From positions 101,001 to 165,000 of the forward strand of contig NZ_CP029352.1 of assembly GCF_003130795.1 (NCBI RefSeq): a DNA stretch of 64,000 bases, given 5' to 3'. The DNA comes from Azospirillum thermophilum (lineage in GTDB: Bacteria; Pseudomonadota; Alphaproteobacteria; Azospirillales; Azospirillaceae). Shown here piece by piece: positions 35,334 to 47,027 of this stretch. Both the position numbers and the translations under genes were made by a program. The first letter of the stretch is position 1. Each line of letters starts with the position of its first letter. The notes under the pieces were generated by a model. That model was not told the origin of the DNA, ran no database searches, and saw nothing but the letters and a program-made list of their open reading frames with translations.

Positions 35334-38228
35334 ATGCTGAAGAAGACCGGCTCCGCAACCCCGCGCGGCTCGCTGTCGAGGGCGCTGGCCGGCGCGCTGG
35401 GGGACGGCGTCAGCCGCCGCGGCTTCCTGCGCCGTTCCGGCCTCGCCACCGGCGGTCTCGCGGCGGTCGGCGCGCTGCCCGCCACCATGATCCGCAAGGC
35501 GGACGCCGGGCCGATCCTGCCGAACGTCGAGCTGGTGACGCGCAAGAACGTCTGCACCCACTGCTCGGTCGGCTGCACGGTGATCGCGGAGGTGCAGAAC
35601 GGCGTCTGGGTCGGGCAGGAACCGGGCTGGGAAAGCCCGATCAACCAGGGCACCCACTGCGCCAAGGGCGCCTCGGTGCGCGAGCTGACCAAGGGCTCGC
35701 GCCGGGTCAAGTACCCGCTGAAGCTGGTGGACGGCCAGTGGCAGCGCATCTCCTGGGACCAGGCGATCGGGGAGATCGGCGACAGGCTGATGGAGATCCG
35801 CCGGCAGTCCGGGCCGGACGCCGTGTTCTGGCTGGGCTCGGCCAAGTTCTCCAACGAGGGGGCCTATCTCTACCGCAAGCTGGCGGCCTTCTGGGGAACC
35901 AACAACGTCGACCATCAGGCGCGCATCTGCCATTCCACGACCGTGGCCGGGGTGGCGAACACCTGGGGCTACGGCGCCATGACCAACAGCTACAACGACA
36001 TCCAGAACTCCAAGGCGCTGCTGATCGTCGGCGGCAACCCGGCGGAGGCGCACCCCGTCTCCATGCAGCACATGCTGCGCGGCAAGGAGCACAACCGCGC
36101 CCCCTTCATCGTCATCGACCCGCGCTTCACCCGGACGGCGGCGCACGCCACCGAATATGTCCGCATCCGTCCCGGCACCGACATCCCCGTCGCCTGGGGC
36201 CTGCTGTGGCACATCTTCGAGAACGGCTGGGAGGACAAGGAGTACATCCGCCAGCGCGTCTACGGCATGGACGAGGTCCGCGCCGAGGTGAGGAAGTGGA
36301 CGCCGGAGGAGGTCGAGCGGGTCACCGGCGTTCCCGGCACCCAGATGCGCCGGGTGGCGGAGGCGCTGGCGAAGAACAAGCCCAGCACGGTCATCTGGTG
36401 CATGGGCGTGACGCAGCACACGGTCGGCACCGCCAACGTGCGGGCACTGTCGATCCTGCAGCTCGCACTGGGCAACATCGGCGTGGCCGGCGGCGGCGCC
36501 AACATCTACCGCGGCCACTGCAACGTGCAGGGGGCGACGGATTTCGGCCTCGACGTCTCCACCCTGCCCGCCTACTACGGGCTGGCGGAAGGGGCGTGGA
36601 AGCACTTCTGCCGCGTCTGGGACGTCGATTACGACTATATGAAGTCCCGCTTCGCCTCGAAGGACCTGATGGAGGCGAAGGGCATCCCGACCACCCGCTG
36701 GTTCGACGCGGTGCTCGCCCAGCCGGGCCAGATCGAGCAGCCGAGCCCGCTGCGCGCCATGATGTGCTTCGGCCACGGCGGCAACACCGTCACCCGCATG
36801 CCGGAGATGGTGAAGGGGCTGGCGGCGCTCAGCCTGCTGGTCATCGCCGACCCGCACCCGACGACCTTCGCCGCGATCAGGGAGCGGCGCGACGGCACCT
36901 ATATCCTGCCGGCCTGCACCCAGTTCGAGACGGACGGCTCGCGCACCTGCTCCAACCGCTCGATGCAGTGGGGGGAGAAGGTGGTGGAGCCGATCTTCGA
37001 ATCGAAGGACGACTACACGATCATCTACCTGCTGGCGCGCAGGCTGGGCTTCGCCGAGGAGATGTTCAAGCACATCACGGTGGAGGGCACGCGGCCCGTG
37101 CCGGAGGACATCCTGCGCGAGATGAACCGCGGCTGCCTCGCCATCGGCGCCACCGGCCAGTCGCCGGAGCGGCTGAAGATGCACATGAAGCATCAGGCCG
37201 ACTTCGACAAGATCACCATGCGGGCGGCCGACGGCCCTTGCCGGGGCGACTATTACGGCCTGCCCTGGCCGAGCTGGGGCCATCCGGAGATCCGGCACCC
37301 CGGCAGCGCCGTGCTCTACGACACCTCCAGGCATGTGATGGACGGCGGCGGCGTCTTCCGCGCCCGCTTCGGGGTGGAGCGCAACGGCGTCAGCCTGCTG
37401 GCCGACGGCTCCTACTCGAAGGGGTCGGACATCCGGGACGGCTATCCGGAATTCACCATGGCCGTGCTGAGGAAGCTGGGCTGGGACAAGGAGCTGACGG
37501 CCGAGGAGAGGCGCGTCATCGAGGCCATCGGCGGCGACAAGATCGACGAGGTGAGCTGGCAGACCGACCTGTCCATGGGCATCATCCGGGTGGCGCTGAA
37601 GCACGGCTGCGTGCCGCACGGCAACGCCAAGGCCCGCGCCCTCGCCTGGAACCTGCCCGACCCGGTGCCGGTCCACCGCGAGCCGATCTACTCGCCGCGG
37701 CCGGAACTGGTGAAGGCCTATCCGGCCATCGAGGACCGGCGCGACTTCCGCCTGGTGCAGCTCGCCCGCTCGCTGCAGTTCAAGGTGGCGGACAGCGACC
37801 TGCGCGAGAAGTTCCCCATGGTGCTGACCTCCGGCCGGCTGGTCGAGTATGAGGGCGGCGGCGAGGAGACGCGCTCCAACCCCTGGCTCGCCGAGCTGCA
37901 GCAGAGCATGTTCGCCGAGATCAACGTGAAGGACGCCGAGCGGCTGGGCATCCGCGACGGCGCCTGGGTCTGGGTCCATGGGCCGGAGAACGCGGCGCGC
38001 GCCAAGGTGCGCGCGCTGGTCACCGAGCGGGTGGGCAGCGGCACCGTCTTCATGCCCTTCCATTTCTCCGGCTACTGGCAGGGCGAGAGCCTGCGGGGCA
38101 ACTACCCGCCGGACACCGACCCGATCGTGCTGGGCGAGCCGGTGAACGGGGTGACGACCTACGGCTACGACCCCGTCACCTTCATGCAGGAAACCAAGGT
38201 CACGCTGTGCCGCGTCGAACCGGCGTGA
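35334..38228 (+). CDS. fdhA: formate dehydrogenase alpha subunit (molybdopterin, cysteine type, Tat-exported)
   Basis: This 964-residue molybdo/tungsto-bis-MGD enzyme oxidises formate to CO2 in the periplasm. A Tat signal (SRRGFLRRSG, about residues 27-36) is followed by the 4Fe-4S motif CTHCSVGC...CAKG. The active-site segment HQARICHSTTVAG has Cys where E. coli FdnG/FdhF use selenocysteine, followed by the conserved His. Late segments VLTSGRLVEYEGGGEETRSNPWLAEL and NGVTTYGYDPVTFMQETK match the cofactor-binding C-terminal domain. It forms a complex with FdhB and FdhC encoded directly after it. Electrons go to quinone through the membrane cytochrome b. Confidence 0.92.
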   Translation: MLKKTGSATPRGSLSRALAGALGDGVSRRGFLRRSGLATGGLAAVGALPATMIRKADAGPILPNVELVTRKNVCTHCSVGCTVIAEVQNGVWVGQEPGWESPINQGTHCAKGASVRELTKGSRRVKYPLKLVDGQWQRISWDQAIGEIGDRLMEIRRQSGPDAVFWLGSAKFSNEGAYLYRKLAAFWGTNNVDHQARICHSTTVAGVANTWGYGAMTNSYNDIQNSKALLIVGGNPAEAHPVSMQHMLRGKEHNRAPFIVIDPRFTRTAAHATEYVRIRPGTDIPVAWGLLWHIFENGWEDKEYIRQRVYGMDEVRAEVRKWTPEEVERVTGVPGTQMRRVAEALAKNKPSTVIWCMGVTQHTVGTANVRALSILQLALGNIGVAGGGANIYRGHCNVQGATDFGLDVSTLPAYYGLAEGAWKHFCRVWDVDYDYMKSRFASKDLMEAKGIPTTRWFDAVLAQPGQIEQPSPLRAMMCFGHGGNTVTRMPEMVKGLAALSLLVIADPHPTTFAAIRERRDGTYILPACTQFETDGSRTCSNRSMQWGEKVVEPIFESKDDYTIIYLLARRLGFAEEMFKHITVEGTRPVPEDILREMNRGCLAIGATGQSPERLKMHMKHQADFDKITMRAADGPCRGDYYGLPWPSWGHPEIRHPGSAVLYDTSRHVMDGGGVFRARFGVERNGVSLLADGSYSKGSDIRDGYPEFTMAVLRKLGWDKELTAEERRVIEAIGGDKIDEVSWQTDLSMGIIRVALKHGCVPHGNAKARALAWNLPDPVPVHREPIYSPRPELVKAYPAIEDRRDFRLVQLARSLQFKVADSDLREKFPMVLTSGRLVEYEGGGEETRSNPWLAELQQSMFAEINVKDAERLGIRDGAWVWVHGPENAARAKVRALVTERVGSGTVFMPFHFSGYWQGESLRGNYPPDTDPIVLGEPVNGVTTYGYDPVTFMQETKVTLCRVEPA

Positions 38229-38245
38229 GGGGAGGACCGACGACG

Positions 38246-38881
38246 ATGGCCCGCATGAAGTTCCTGTGCGACTCCGAGCGCTGCATCGAGTGCAACGCCT
38301 GCGTCACCGCCTGCAAGAACGAGCACGAGGTGCCCTGGGGCATCAACCGCCGCCGGCTGGTCACGCTGAACGACGGCATGCCGGGCGAGCGGTCGGTCTC
38401 CATGGCCTGCATGCACTGCAACGACCCGCCCTGCGCCGCGGTCTGCCCGGTCGACTGCTTCCTGCAGACGGCCGACGGGGTGGTGCTGCATTCCAAGGAC
38501 CTGTGCATCGGCTGCGGCTACTGCTTCTACGCCTGCCCGTTCGGCGCGCCGCAGTTCCCGCGCTCCACCGACTTCGGCAGCCGCGGCAAGATGGACAAGT
38601 GCACCTTCTGCGCCGGCGGCCCCGAGGCCGACAACACGCCGGAGGAGTACCAGAAGTACGGCTCCAACCGGCTGGCCGAGGGCAAGCTGCCGCTGTGCGC
38701 CGAGATGTGCTCGACCCGCGCCCTGATGGCCGGCGACGGCGACGTGCTGGCCGACATCTATGCCGAGCGGGTGGTCCGCCGCGGCTACGGCAGCGGCGCC
38801 ACCGGCTGGACCACCGCCTATGGCCGGCGCGACGCCGGCAGCGCGCTGGCACCCGGCGGGGCGGCGACCGGCGGATCGTAA
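38246..38881 (+). CDS. fdhB: formate dehydrogenase beta subunit (four 4Fe-4S clusters)
   Basis: This 211-residue ferredoxin-like subunit has four Cys clusters: CIECNACVTACKNE, CMHCNDPPCAAVCPV, CIGCGYCFYACPFGAP and the split C-x2-C...C-x3-C set (CTFC...LCAEMC). It passes electrons from FdhA to the cytochrome b FdhC. It lacks its own signal and no transmembrane helix is apparent, consistent with export together with FdhA. GGAGGA precedes the ATG at 38246, 17 bases after the fdhA stop. The C-terminus is Gly/Ala-rich and probably flexible. Confidence 0.92.
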   Translation: MARMKFLCDSERCIECNACVTACKNEHEVPWGINRRRLVTLNDGMPGERSVSMACMHCNDPPCAAVCPVDCFLQTADGVVLHSKDLCIGCGYCFYACPFGAPQFPRSTDFGSRGKMDKCTFCAGGPEADNTPEEYQKYGSNRLAEGKLPLCAEMCSTRALMAGDGDVLADIYAERVVRRGYGSGATGWTTAYGRRDAGSALAPGGAATGGS

Positions 38882-38980
38882 GGGGCGGATCCCGGGCGCC
38901 ACCGCCCCGCCCCTTTCGTCCGCCCCTCCCTTCGTCCGCCCTTTCATCCGCCGCGCCGGGATCATTCGGAGACGACCGCC

Positions 38981-40003
38981 ATGCCCCTGCTCCGCCTCTT
39001 TCCGACCCTGGGCCTCTTTCCGTCTCTGGGCCGCCTTCTGGTCCTGGCCGCGATGCTGCTGGCCGCCCCGGCGGTCCAGGCGCAGCTCTACCAGACGCCC
39101 GGCCCGGCCACGCCCGCCACGAAGGACCAGGTGCAGCTCTATGTGCCGGAGGACAAGGAGATCGGGCGGATCAGCCTGCCCGACGAGAAGCTGTCGGTGC
39201 TAATCCAGCCGCAGGGGCGGGAGTGGCGGGAGTTCCGGTCGCACACGCTGCGGCTGCTGGTCGGCGGGCTGGTGCTGGCGATGCTGGCGGCGCTCGGCCT
39301 GTTCTACCTGTTCCGCGGCACCATCCGCATCCATGCCGGCCGCTCCGGCCGCATGGTCCCGCGCTTCGGCGGGCTCGACCGCTTCGCCCACTGGACGACG
39401 GCGGTCAGCTTCCTGGTGATGGCGGCGACCGGGCTGGTGCTGACCTTCGGCCGGCCGCTGCTGATCCCGCTGATCGGCCACCCGGCCTTCACCGGCCTCG
39501 CCGTCTGGTCGAAGTCGGTGCACAACTTCGTCAGCGTCCCCTTCGTCTTCGGCCTGCTCCTGATCCTCGTGCTGTGGGTGCGCGACAACATCCCGGAGAA
39601 GGCCGACTGGATCTGGCTGCGCACGCTGGGCGGCCTGCTCGACAAGGGCGGCGAGCATCCCGAGGCCGGCCGCTTCAACGCCGGGCAGAAGGGCGTCTTC
39701 TGGTCGGTGGTGTTCGGCGGGGCGGCGATGGCGTTGACCGGCTATCTGCTGATGGTGCCCTTCACGGTGACGGGGATCGGCGGGATGCAGATCCTGCACG
39801 TCATCCACGCCGTGCTGGCCGGGCTGATGATCGCCGCCATCATCGGCCACATCTACATCGGCACCATCGGCATGGAAGGCGCCTTCGACGCCATGGGCCG
39901 CGGCGAGGTGGACGAGAACTGGGCCATCGAGCACCATCACCGCTGGTACGAGGAGCAGCGCCGCAAGGGTCTTGCCCCCCCGCCGCCGCAGGCGGCGGAA
40001 TAA
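38981..40003 (+). CDS. fdhC: formate dehydrogenase gamma subunit (cytochrome b556)
   Basis: This 340-residue integral membrane protein has a signal-like N-terminus ending VQAQ, a periplasmic stretch of about 60 residues, then membrane helices with candidate haem-b His (RFAHWTTAVSFL, SVHNFVSVPFVF, LHVIHAVLAGL, IIGHIYIGTIGMEGAF). The final segment IEHHHRWYEEQRRKG is typical of the FdoI/FdhC family. It oxidises FdhB and reduces quinone. The 99-base gap before it contains three near-copies of CTTTCGTCCGCC. The stop codon lies in a duplicated 19-mer. Confidence 0.9.
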   Translation: MPLLRLFPTLGLFPSLGRLLVLAAMLLAAPAVQAQLYQTPGPATPATKDQVQLYVPEDKEIGRISLPDEKLSVLIQPQGREWREFRSHTLRLLVGGLVLAMLAALGLFYLFRGTIRIHAGRSGRMVPRFGGLDRFAHWTTAVSFLVMAATGLVLTFGRPLLIPLIGHPAFTGLAVWSKSVHNFVSVPFVFGLLLILVLWVRDNIPEKADWIWLRTLGGLLDKGGEHPEAGRFNAGQKGVFWSVVFGGAAMALTGYLLMVPFTVTGIGGMQILHVIHAVLAGLMIAAIIGHIYIGTIGMEGAFDAMGRGEVDENWAIEHHHRWYEEQRRKGLAPPPPQAAE

Positions 40004-40030
40004 AAGGGGGCGCCGCAGGCGGCGGAATAA
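39985..40030. repeat. 19-base duplication spanning the fdhC stop codon
   Basis: GCCGCAGGCGGCGGAATAA occurs at 39985-40003, where TAA is the fdhC stop, and again at 40012-40030. A related GCCGGCGGCGGAGCAGG follows. It looks like a short local duplication of the gene end, with no clear function. Confidence 0.6.
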
Positions 40031-40093
40031 GACAAGGCGCCCGCCGGCGGCGGAGCAGGAGAGGCCACCGCCCCGGCCGCGGAGCGGGAAGCG

Positions 40094-40270
40094 TTACCGC
40101 CGCGGCTGGCCGCTGAAGTTGCGGTGCCCGATCGAGGCGTCGTCGCCCACCCGCGTGGAGGAGGTGGCGAAGCTCTCGTCCGACGAGCGCGCCAGCAGGT
40201 CCGGCAGCAGGATGCCGGCGCCGACCGCCAGCACCACCACGGCGATCACGGCGCTCAAGAAGGCTTTCAT
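40094..40270 (-). CDS. small single-pass membrane protein, 58 residues
   Basis: The frame begins MKAFLSAVIAVVVLAVGAG, one hydrophobic helix that could be a membrane anchor or signal. A polar tail with SSDESFATSSTRVGDD follows. GGGAGAGAG lies 5 bases upstream of the ATG at 40270. Similar short proteins occur in related alphaproteobacteria beside unrelated genes, as I recall, but no function is known. It is divergent from nadA, across the nad operator region. Confidence 0.6.
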   Translation of the reverse strand: MKAFLSAVIAVVVLAVGAGILLPDLLARSSDESFATSSTRVGDDASIGHRNFSGQPRR

Positions 40271-40361
40271 CGCGGCTCTCTCCCAGGTTCGACCCGACAT
40301 TCGTCCTCCCCCACAACAGCCCGGCCCCGGCTGCGGTTTCGCCACCCTCTTTTCGCGCTTG

Positions 40362-40382
40362 ATATGCTCGATAAGAGCATAT
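40362..40382. promoter_or_regulatory. palindromic operator 1 upstream of nadA (probable NadQ site)
   Basis: ATATGCTC-GATAA-GAGCATAT is a perfect 8-bp-arm palindrome, 38 bases before the nadA start. It shares TGCTC-n5-GAGCA with the second site at 40390-40404. NadQ, the alphaproteobacterial NAD regulator, is predicted to control nadABC, and a nadQ-type gene lies at the other end of this cluster. Confidence 0.65.
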
Positions 40383-40389
40383 AGCTTTT

Positions 40390-40404
40390 TGCTCGCAACG
40401 AGCA
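40390..40404. promoter_or_regulatory. palindromic operator 2 upstream of nadA
   Basis: TGCTC-GCAAC-GAGCA is a perfect 15-bp palindrome centred 25 bases downstream of operator 1, immediately before the nadA ribosome site (AAGGGAG). Binding here would cover the transcription start or ribosome site, so it is most likely a repressor site. Confidence 0.65.
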
Positions 40405-40419
40405 TTAAGGGAGCGACCC

Positions 40420-41463
40420 ATGCCCGACACCGCCTTCCCGAAGCCGCCGCAGGCCCCGGAGGTCGGCGACCTCGCCTATACGCCCGAGATCGCGGAGGCG
40501 ACCCGGCCGGCCTATGAGCGGATGAAGCGCGTCATGCCGGCGGTGGAGTGGCCGTTCCACGCCCCGCTCGTCCATGCCATCACCGAGTTGAAGCGCGAGC
40601 GCAACGCGGTGGTGCTGGCGCACAATTACCAGACGCCGGAGATCTTCCACGGCGTGGCCGACATCGTCGGCGACAGCCTGGCGCTGGCCGCCCGCGCGAC
40701 CGAGACCGACGCCGACGTGATCGTGCTGGCCGGCGTGCACTTCATGGCCGAGACGGCGAAGCTGCTGAACCCGGCGAAGATCGTGCTGTGCCCCGACCTG
40801 TCGGCCGGCTGCTCGCTCGCCGAGTCGATCACGCCGGAGGACGTGCGGCTGCTGCGCCAGCGCTATCCCGGCGTGCCGGTGGTCGCCTACGTCAACACCT
40901 CGGCCGCCGTGAAGGCGGAGGTGGACATCTGCTGCACCTCCGGCAACGCGGTGGAGGTCGTGGAGTCGCTGGGGGCGGAGCGGGTGATCTTCCTGCCCGA
41001 CGAGTATCTCGCCAAGCATGTCGCCAGCCAGACCAGGGTCGAGATCATCGCCTGGAAGGGCCATTGCGAGGTGCACGAGCGCTTCACCGGGGCGGAGATC
41101 GCCGACTTCCGCAGCCGCTTCGACGATCTGGTGGTCATCGCCCATCCGGAATGCCCGCCCGACGTGCTGGCCGCCGCCGACTTCGTCGGCTCCACCGCCC
41201 GCATGATCGACTATGTCGGCAAGGAGCGGCCGCCGCGGGTGCTGATGGTCACCGAATGCTCGATGAGCGACAACGTCGCCGCCTCCGCCCCGGAGACCGA
41301 GTTCGTGCGGCCCTGCAACCTGTGCCCGCACATGAAGCGGATCACGCTGGCGAACATCCTGGCCTCGCTGCGCACGCTGGAACCGCGGGTCGAGATCGCC
41401 CCGGATCTGGCCGCCCGCGCCCGGCTGGCGGTGGAGCGCATGCTGGCGGTCAAGCCGCGGTAG
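40420..41463 (+). CDS. nadA: quinolinate synthase
   Basis: This 347-residue 4Fe-4S enzyme condenses iminoaspartate with DHAP to quinolinate in de novo NAD synthesis. Family segments include [31 protein letters not shown] and the cluster ligands in [15 protein letters not shown] and [17 protein letters not shown] precedes the ATG. It leads the nadA-nadB-nadC operon (gaps of 37 and -16 bases) behind tandem palindromic operators. Confidence 0.95.
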   Translation: MPDTAFPKPPQAPEVGDLAYTPEIAEATRPAYERMKRVMPAVEWPFHAPLVHAITELKRERNAVVLAHNYQTPEIFHGVADIVGDSLALAARATETDADVIVLAGVHFMAETAKLLNPAKIVLCPDLSAGCSLAESITPEDVRLLRQRYPGVPVVAYVNTSAAVKAEVDICCTSGNAVEVVESLGAERVIFLPDEYLAKHVASQTRVEIIAWKGHCEVHERFTGAEIADFRSRFDDLVVIAHPECPPDVLAAADFVGSTARMIDYVGKERPPRVLMVTECSMSDNVAASAPETEFVRPCNLCPHMKRITLANILASLRTLEPRVEIAPDLAARARLAVERMLAVKPR

Positions 41464-41500
41464 CGCCCCCTCCCCCTCCCCCCTCACCACGAGGTGCGTC

Positions 41501-43158
41501 ATGACTGCACCGGTTCCCCATCTCGTCCCCTATCTCGTCCGGGACGCCGAGGTGATCGTCGTCGGCTCCGGCCTCGCGGGCATGACGGCGGCGCTGCGGC
41601 TGGCGCCGCGGGCGGTGACGCTGCTGACCAAGACGCCGGATCTGCCCGGCGGCTCCAGCGCCCATGCCCAGGGCGGCATCGCCGCCGCCATCGGGCCGCA
41701 GGACAGCCCGGCCGCCCATGCCGCCGACACGGTCGCCGCCGGGGCCGGGCTGGTCGACGCCGCCATGGCCGCCCTGCTGGCCGAGGAGGGGGCGGAGCAG
41801 GTCCGCGCCCTGCTGGCCGCCGGCCTGCCCTTCGACCGCGGGCCGGACGGCGCGCCGCTGCTCGGCCGCGAGGCCGCCCACGGCGCCGCCCGCATCGTCC
41901 ATGCCGGCGGCGACGCCACCGGCCGCACGCTGGTCACGGCGCTGGCCGCCATCCTGCGCGCCACCCCCTCCGTCCGCGTCGAGACCGATGCCTTCGCGGT
42001 GGATCTGGTGGTGCGCGCCGGGCGGGTCTGCGGCCTGCTCGCCTTCCATCCCGAAGGCTGGGTGTTCCACCGCGCCCCGCGGATCGTGCTGGCGACCGGC
42101 GGCATCGGCGCCGCCTTCGCCCGCACCACCAACCCGCCGGAGGCGACCGGCGACGGTCTGGCCCTGGCGGCGCGGGCCGGCGCCCGGCTGGCCGATCTGG
42201 AGTTCGTCCAGTTCCACCCCACCGCCCTGGCGGTCGACGCCGATCCCGCCCCCTGCTGACCGAGGCGCTGCGCGGGGCCGGCGCCCTGCTGCTCGACCGG
42301 CAGGGCCGGCGCTTCATGCCCGACGAGCATCCGCTGGCCGAGCTGGCGCCGCGCGACGTGGTGGCGCGCGCCATCGGCCGGCGCGTGGCGGCGGGCGAGC
42401 CTGTCTTCCTCGACATGGCGCCGGCACTGGCCGCCCGGCCCGACGGCTTCCCGACCGTGCTGGCGCTGTGCGCCCGGCATGGGCTCGACCCGCGGCGGGA
42501 GCCGGTGCCGGTCGCGCCGGCCGCACATTACCACATGGGCGGGGTGCTGACCGACGCCGACGGGCGGACCAGCCTGGACGGGCTGTGGGCCTGCGGCGAG
42601 GTCGCCTGCACCGGCGTCCACGGCGCCAACCGGCTGGCCAGCAACTCGCTGCTGGAGGCGCTGGTGTTCGGCGCCCGCGTCGCCCGCGACATCGCCGCCC
42701 GCGAGCTGCCGCCGCTGCCGCCCGTCGCCCTGCCCGACCCGCCGGTGGCGCCGGCCGGGGTCGGCGGTTCCCTGCTCGACGCCATCTCGGACGAGGCGCG
42801 CAGCGTTCTCTACGAAGGAGCCGGGCTGGTGCGCAGCGAGCTGGGCCTGCGCGGCGCCCGGCGGCGGCTCGACCGGCTGGCGGCGGCGCTGGACCTGCTG
42901 CGGGACGAGGCCGGGACGGGGTCCGATCCGGAGGCCGTCCGCCGCTGGGGCGAGGCGCGCAACCGGCTGCTGGTCGGCCGGCTGGTCGTCTCGGCGGCGC
43001 TGGCCCGGCGGGAAAGCCGCGGCGCCCATTGCCGCACCGACCATCCCGACGCCGCCCCGGCCGCCGAACGTTCCATCCACACCCTGACCGACCTGTTCAC
43101 CCTTGGCGCCGGCGCCGCCGGCCCGCTGCCCGGAGACGCCGCATGCCGCATCCTCTGA
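41501..43158 (+). pseudogene. nadB: L-aspartate oxidase, interrupted by one frameshift
   Basis: NadB oxidises L-aspartate to iminoaspartate with FAD. The first frame (41501 to about 42250) has [32 protein letters not shown] and [23 protein letters not shown]. After DADPAP the frame must shift: five C at 42249-42253 need one more base to continue into [23 protein letters not shown] and the FAD motif [24 protein letters not shown]. Everything before and after is family-like and NAD synthesis would otherwise be incomplete, so a homopolymer sequencing error is likely. The end overlaps nadC by 16 bases. Confidence 0.88.
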
Positions 43159-44018
43159 GCCCCGGCCCGTACCCGACCGGCTTCTCCATGGCCGAGCCCA
43201 TCGTCCGCACCGCCCTGGCGGAGGATCTGGGGCGGGCCGGCGACATCACCACCGACAGCATCATCCCCGCCGACGCCACCGCGACCGCCCGCATCAACGC
43301 CCGCAAGGACGGCCGCGTCGCCGGGCTGGAGGCTGCGCTGCTGGCCTTCCGCCTGCTCGACCCCGAAGCCTCCTTCGCCATCGAGCGGCCCGACGGCACC
43401 GACGTGGCGCCCGGCGGCACCATCGCCACCGTCTACGGCAAGGCCCGCGCCCTGCTGACGGCGGAACGCACGGCGCTGAACCTCATGGGCCGGCTGTCGG
43501 GCATCGCCACCGCCACCCGCACCCTGGTCCGCGAGGTGGAGGGCACCCGCGCCCGCATCGTCTGCACCCGCAAGACCACCCCCGGCCTGCGCGTGCTGGA
43601 GAAGCAGGCGGTGCGGCTCGGCGGCGGCTTCAACCATCGCTTCGGCCTCGACGACGCGGTGCTGATCAAGGACAACCACCTCGCCGTCGCCGGCGGCATA
43701 CGCCCGGCGGTGGAACGGGTGCGCGCCGCCATCGGCCATATGGTGAAGGTGGAGGTGGAGGTCGACACGCTCGCCCAGCTCGAAGAGCTGCTGGACCTGC
43801 CGGCGGCCCTGAGGGTGGACGTCGTGCTGCTCGACAACATGGATCCGGCGACGCTGCGCCGCGCGGTCGCCCTGGTCGACGGCCGCCTGCTGACCGAGGC
43901 GTCGGGCAACGTCACCCTCGCCACCGTCCGCGCCATCGCCGAGGCAGGCGTCGACATGATCTCCTGCGGCTGGCTGACCCACAGCGCCCCGAACCTCGAC
44001 ATCGGGCTGGACATGTAG
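43143..44018 (+). CDS. nadC: nicotinate-nucleotide pyrophosphorylase (carboxylating)
   Basis: This 291-residue quinolinate phosphoribosyltransferase makes nicotinate mononucleotide from quinolinate and PRPP. Recognisable are [70 protein letters not shown] and [13 protein letters not shown], with the C-terminal [21 protein letters not shown]. Length is normal. The ATG at 43143 lies inside the nadB end, so the two are coupled. It is the last gene of the nad operon and converges with nadQ 34 bases later. Confidence 0.95.
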   Translation: MPHPLSPGPYPTGFSMAEPIVRTALAEDLGRAGDITTDSIIPADATATARINARKDGRVAGLEAALLAFRLLDPEASFAIERPDGTDVAPGGTIATVYGKARALLTAERTALNLMGRLSGIATATRTLVREVEGTRARIVCTRKTTPGLRVLEKQAVRLGGGFNHRFGLDDAVLIKDNHLAVAGGIRPAVERVRAAIGHMVKVEVEVDTLAQLEELLDLPAALRVDVVLLDNMDPATLRRAVALVDGRLLTEASGNVTLATVRAIAEAGVDMISCGWLTHSAPNLDIGLDM

Positions 44019-44052
44019 GGGGCCTGGGTACACAGGGGGCGGAGCCGCCTCC

Positions 44053-45083
44053 TCACTCCCCCGCCGAGGGGATGGCGCCGGCACTGGTGCGTTCGTGGAT
44101 GGCCTGGCGGCGGAAGCGGTAAAGCTCCGCCGGCCGGCCGCCGGTCTGGCTTTCGAAGCTGCCGGTCGGTTCGACGAAGCCGCCGGAGATCATCAGGCGG
44201 CGGAAATTCTGCTTGTGCAGCCGCTCGCCCGACAGCGCCTCCACCACGCGCTGGAGCTGGTGGAGCGTGAAGGTGCCGGGCAGCAGTTCGAAGACGATGG
44301 GGCGGTACTTCAGCTTGCCGCGCAGCCGCTCCAGCGCCGCCGCCAGGATGCGCCGGCCGTCGCGCGCCATCGGCCGGCCGAGCGCGCGCGGCATGATGCC
44401 CCCGGCGGCCGGTCGAGCCGGCCGGCCCGGTGGGCGAGGTCCCGGTCGCGGAACGCCTCCACCACCAGCCCGGCTTCGTAGAGCAGCTCGTAGCGCTCCA
44501 GCACGCGTTCCATGTCCCAGCCGCTGCCGTCGCCGTCGATGGCGAAGGCGAGCTGGGCGCGCTCGCGCCGCCGCGCCCGCAGATCCGTCTCGCGGGTCGC
44601 GGCGATCCAGTCGCGCAGCGCCGGCAGGATCACCCCGTCGAGCAGGGCCGGCCGGCTGTCCCGCCAGTCCTCCCACGGGAAGAAGTCGTAGAGGTCGCGC
44701 CACTCCGCCCCGGCCTCGCCCCCGCTCCCGCCCAGCGGAGCCTCGCGGACGAGTGCCAGATAGCCGACGACGACGGAGCGCGGGCCGCCGAACAACTCGT
44801 GCGGGTCGCGGAAGCGGTCGCCGAAGGTGTAGAGCTGCTCGACATAGCGCAGCGACAGGCCGGACAGCCCCTCCGCCACCGCGCGCACGCCGTCCTGCAG
44901 GGTGCGGAAGCGGCCGGGTTCGAAGGCGGCGCCGGGAAGCGCGTCGCGGTGGGGAAGCGGCTCGTCGCCGCGGCGATGGCTGGCCGGAACCTCGAAGCCG
45001 CTGCGCACGGCCACCACCCGGGGACGGCCGTCCTCCACCGCCACGATGGCCGCCGCCAGCCCCACCTGCACCCCGTCCGTCAC
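44053..45083 (-). pseudogene. nadQ: NadQ-type NAD regulator (Nudix plus winged helix), interrupted by one frameshift
   Basis: From the GTG at 45083 the frame encodes a Nudix-like domain (VGLAAAIVAVEDGRPRVVAVRSGF, LRTLQDGVRAVAEGL-type helix, SLRYVEQLYTFGDRFRD). Near 44399-44403, a run of five C, one base is missing. The restored frame continues GGIMPRALGRPMARDGRRI into a winged-helix C-terminus (LKYRPIVFELLPGTFTLHQLQRVVEAL, KQNFRRLMISGGFVEPTG). This is the COG4111 architecture predicted to regulate NAD genes in alphaproteobacteria, and it lies next to nadABC with its palindromic operators. Total length after repair is about 343 residues. Confidence 0.75.
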
Positions 45084-45216
45084 CCGCGCCGCCTTTTCGG
45101 TTCTTGTCGCTTGCGCCCTGCGCCCGAGCGTCCCCGTCCGGGACGATCCTCCCCGCTCCCGCCATGATGGCCGGGGCAGGCCCGGCCATCTGACGGGATG
45201 TCCCCCTCGCGGGCCG

Positions 45217-46548
<1,332 letters not shown>

Positions 46549-46670
46549 GGCCTTCTCGGTCTCCTCATTCCCGGCTGGTCCGGCCGGCGTGGCGACGGCC
46601 CGGCATGATGTCCGGCGAAACATCCGACGCTTCCGGTCGTTTATCGACAGGACAGTAACACGAGGACGCC

Positions 46671-46883
46671 ATGACCGACACGCCCCGAAACGACAATTCC
46701 GGCTCAGGGGAAACCCCGCGGCCGGACGATGTGGCGCAGGACCGGCCGAAGGACCGGCAGGAGCCCGGCCGCACCCCCGGCGACGGCACCCTGCAGGACG
46801 CCACCCCCGCCGGCCTGTCCTCCGACGAGCTGCGCGACCGCGCCGAGGACACCGAAGGCTCGGTCCAGCCGGGGACGGGGTGA
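46671..46883 (+). CDS. small hydrophilic protein, 70 residues, unknown
   Basis: The protein is rich in Asp, Glu, Pro, Gly, Arg and Thr (for example [20 protein letters not shown]) and probably disordered, with one short helix ([15 protein letters not shown]). It has no cysteine or membrane segment. GAGGAC lies upstream of the ATG. It is divergent from gltA. Composition bias toward high GC could also produce such a frame by chance, so confidence is moderate. Confidence 0.5.
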   Translation: MTDTPRNDNSGSGETPRPDDVAQDRPKDRQEPGRTPGDGTLQDATPAGLSSDELRDRAEDTEGSVQPGTG

Positions 46884-47027
46884 CCCAGGGGACGGCTCCT
46901 CCGCCCGCCCCTCCGGCCCGTCCCTGGGCCGGGGCCGGGGCCGGGCGGAGGGACGTTCCGGCGTGGCGAGCCGCGGGGCCATCCGCTAGAATGGCGCGGG
47001 CCCGACGACCTGCAAAGACTGGCGGAC

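Noticed and set aside
35208..38063. A 951-codon open frame antisense to fdhA
   Set aside because: His/Arg/Gly-rich translation mirrors codon bias of the GC-rich fdhA; no domain is visible.
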